Under the pieces are notes generated by a model. The model did not search any database. It was not told the DNA's origin and was given only the letters and a program-made list of their open reading frames with translations. A program made the position numbers and the translations under genes. From an uncultured Bacteroidota bacterium (GTDB lineage: Bacteria > Bacteroidota > Bacteroidia > B-17B0 > Aurantibacillaceae), in assembly GCA_937868545.1 (NCBI GenBank), contig CALMMX010000094.1, positions 1 through 40,617 of the forward strand: 40,617 bases of DNA, in the 5' to 3' direction. This document shows positions 38,863-40,617 of the stretch, one piece after another. Every line of letters begins with the position of its first letter. Position 1 is the first letter of the stretch.

Positions 38863-38889
38863 TATATATAAAATTTAAACTGTTTATTT

Positions 38890-40617
38890 ATGATATATTT
38901 TAAAAATATTTTGGGTGTTGTTTTGCTTATCCTTATTGGCATTTCCAATACGGCTATAGCACAAATGCGCGTTCAATTAAATAACAATCCTTACATTGTG
39001 ATTACAAATAGTGCCAATGTAGTTATTGATAATACTAATACTAATGCCATAAACGTTATAGTAGGTGGTAATATTATTTCAGAGGGAGAAAACAATCGTG
39101 TAAAATGGAATATTGGTACAAATACGGGGAGCTATAATGTACCCTTCACAACCTTTAGTCATGTAAAAATTCCACTATCCTTAAATATTACGGCAGCAGG
39201 TACTGGTACCACAGGGTTTGTAGCTTTTTCTACATACGAAACTGCAACAGATGCTAATACTGCTTATCCAAGTGATGTTACAAATATGAATTCTTCTTGT
39301 TCTACAAATAATGCGTTATATGCTACAGATCGTTTTTGGATAATTGATGCATTAAGCTACACAACTAAACCTACACCTAATATTACGTTTGGTTACGATG
39401 ATGCTGCAAATGAAATTGGAATTACTAATACCATTACAGAATCTATGCTCAAAGCAGAGCGTTTTAATGCAACATTAGGAACTTGGGAAACTCCCCCCAA
39501 ATTATATGGATTAAGCAATCCGGCAACAAATGTGGTGAGTGGTGCAATTGTTACTCCAACAGATTTTCACCGTTCATGGACCTTAATTGATACTACAGTT
39601 ATGACCATTCCAATTTTTATTGCTAGTGTTAGTAATTCATCAATTTGTTCGGGAAATATAAGCGTTATAACTCCTACAGGAGCGCTTACTTATACGATTA
39701 TGCCAGGTAGTTTTACAACCACAACAAGTTTTACAGTAAGCCCAACAATAACTACCACCTACACAATAAGTGGTACAAATTCAGGTGGTTGTACAAGTAA
39801 TGCAGCAAGCAGTGCAACTGCATCTATTGTAGTTTCTACAACTCCAACTGTTTCATTAAGTTCTGCTAGTTCAAGTACAATTTGTTCTGGGGCTTCAGTA
39901 ACCATATCACCAACTGGAGCAAGTTCTTATACTTTATCGCCAGGCGGAATAGTCTCTAGTTCAAGTTTTACAGTATCACCAACTACAACTACAAATTATT
40001 CAATTACAGGTTCAAGTCCTTTAGGTTGTTTGAGTACTATTATTACGTCTACGGTGGTTGTTGATACAGCGCCAACAATTACTGCTACAGCCATCTCTAA
40101 TCAATCTATTTGTGCTGGAAGTTCTGTTACTATTACTCCTGCTGGTGCAACTACCTATACATTATTACCAGGAAGTTTAACTGGTACAAGTTTTACTATC
40201 AGTCCTACAAGTACTAATAGTTACAATGTTACAGGAACTAGTGCATTAGGGTGTGTTAGTTCAGGAACAAACAATTTAATTGTGCCAATAACTGTAAGTA
40301 GTATTACATTAACCACTACTTCTTTTCAAAATATTTTATGTGCAGGAAATACAACAGGTTCTGTTACAATTATAGCTACTGGTGGTATACCGGCTTTCAA
40401 TTATGTGTGGAGCAATGGCGCTACTACTAATAGTATTACTAATTTGCCAGTTGGTAATTATACCTTAAATTTAACAGATGCGTTTGGTTGCAATGCCACG
40501 CAAACTATTGCAATTTCTGAAACTACAAGTTCTTTAGTTGTATCATCTTCAAGTATTACTCCTTCTTGTCCTAATAAAACAAATGGTAGTATTTACATAA
40601 TTATATCTGGTGGAACT
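38890..40617 (+). CDS. Large SprB-repeat / Ig-like surface adhesin (partial, 3' end missing)
   Basis: Open for 576 codons from ATG 38890 to the window edge; absent stops explain its truncation here. Signal peptide MIYFKNILGVVLLILIGISNTAIAQ, an N-terminal beta-sandwich (about 26-230), then three repeated Ig-like/PKD-like units beginning with ICSG/ICAG and SVTISPTGASSYTLSPGG, then SprB repeats (ILCAGNTTGSVTIIATGGIPAFNYVWSNGATTNSITNLPVGNYTLNLTDAFGC). Such proteins are T9SS cargo used for gliding or surface adhesion, usually thousands of residues long with a C-terminal sorting domain, which would lie beyond this window. It follows the S74 protein after 27 nt and may be co-transcribed with it. Confidence 0.88.
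   Translation, partial: MIYFKNILGVVLLILIGISNTAIAQMRVQLNNNPYIVITNSANVVIDNTNTNAINVIVGGNIISEGENNRVKWNIGTNTGSYNVPFTTFSHVKIPLSLNITAAGTGTTGFVAFSTYETATDANTAYPSDVTNMNSSCSTNNALYATDRFWIIDALSYTTKPTPNITFGYDDAANEIGITNTITESMLKAERFNATLGTWETPPKLYGLSNPATNVVSGAIVTPTDFHRSWTLIDTTVMTIPIFIASVSNSSICSGNISVITPTGALTYTIMPGSFTTTTSFTVSPTITTTYTISGTNSGGCTSNAASSATASIVVSTTPTVSLSSASSSTICSGASVTISPTGASSYTLSPGGIVSSSSFTVSPTTTTNYSITGSSPLGCLSTIITSTVVVDTAPTITATAISNQSICAGSSVTITPAGATTYTLLPGSLTGTSFTISPTSTNSYNVTGTSALGCVSSGTNNLIVPITVSSITLTTTSFQNILCAGNTTGSVTIIATGGIPAFNYVWSNGATTNSITNLPVGNYTLNLTDAFGCNATQTIAISETTSSLVVSSSSITPSCPNKTNGSIYIIISGGT

Overview
The window reads as chromosomal DNA of an AT-rich Bacteroidota bacterium, probably Flavobacteriales or a near relative. 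The signs are TonB-dependent receptors with carboxypeptidase-regulatory-like N-termini, type IX secretion (T9SS) C-terminal sorting domains, an SprB-repeat adhesin, an S74 chaperone-ended surface protein, atpD-atpC standing apart from the other ATP synthase genes, A-rich leaders without Shine-Dalgarno sequences, and many TAnnTTTG (-7) promoter boxes. I cannot name a genus.

Layout. 1-2620 is accessory: the 3' tail of an unknown gene, a stump of a tyrosine recombinase broken at a palindromic repeat, a three-gene HipB-HipS-HipT kinase toxin-antitoxin module, and tRNA-Arg(TCT) whose 3' end faces the module. 2753-9579 holds a glycosyltransferase fused to a polyprenyl-phosphotransferase-like membrane part, a carboxylesterase, a secreted rhodanese-like protein, a TIP30-like NAD(P)-binding protein, an interspersed repeat and ligA. 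9705-13357 is a probable copper or heavy-metal cluster: HYC_CC_PP-type protein, two secreted HMA proteins and a TonB receptor. 13421-17035 is a tandemly duplicated two-gene cassette (T9SS-sorted protein plus small periplasmic protein) with a 150-nt identical tract. 17214-25461 has an RlpA-like protein, a large palindromic repeat, dihydroorotase, another TonB receptor, a polytopic membrane protein, cobalamin adenosyltransferase, a PaaI-type thioesterase and a QueA-type enzyme.

25531-29918 is the methionine operon metY-metX-hom. Its about 660-nt leader combines a SAM-I (S-box) riboswitch, a 35-codon peptide ending MCCMCLCCMC, a pair of mutually exclusive RNA hairpins placed at that peptide's stop codon, an unexplained 68-codon ORF and a further hairpin. 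This stacked leader is the most interesting thing here: it looks able to sense SAM through the aptamer and Cys/Met supply through ribosome stalling.

30053-40617 has an ArsC-family protein, atpD-atpC with an intercistronic hairpin, a LytTR response regulator with its TPR sensor kinase (minus strand), a 1175-residue repeat protein with a C-terminal S74 autoprotease/chaperone domain, and the first 576 codons of a large SprB-type adhesin that runs off the window.
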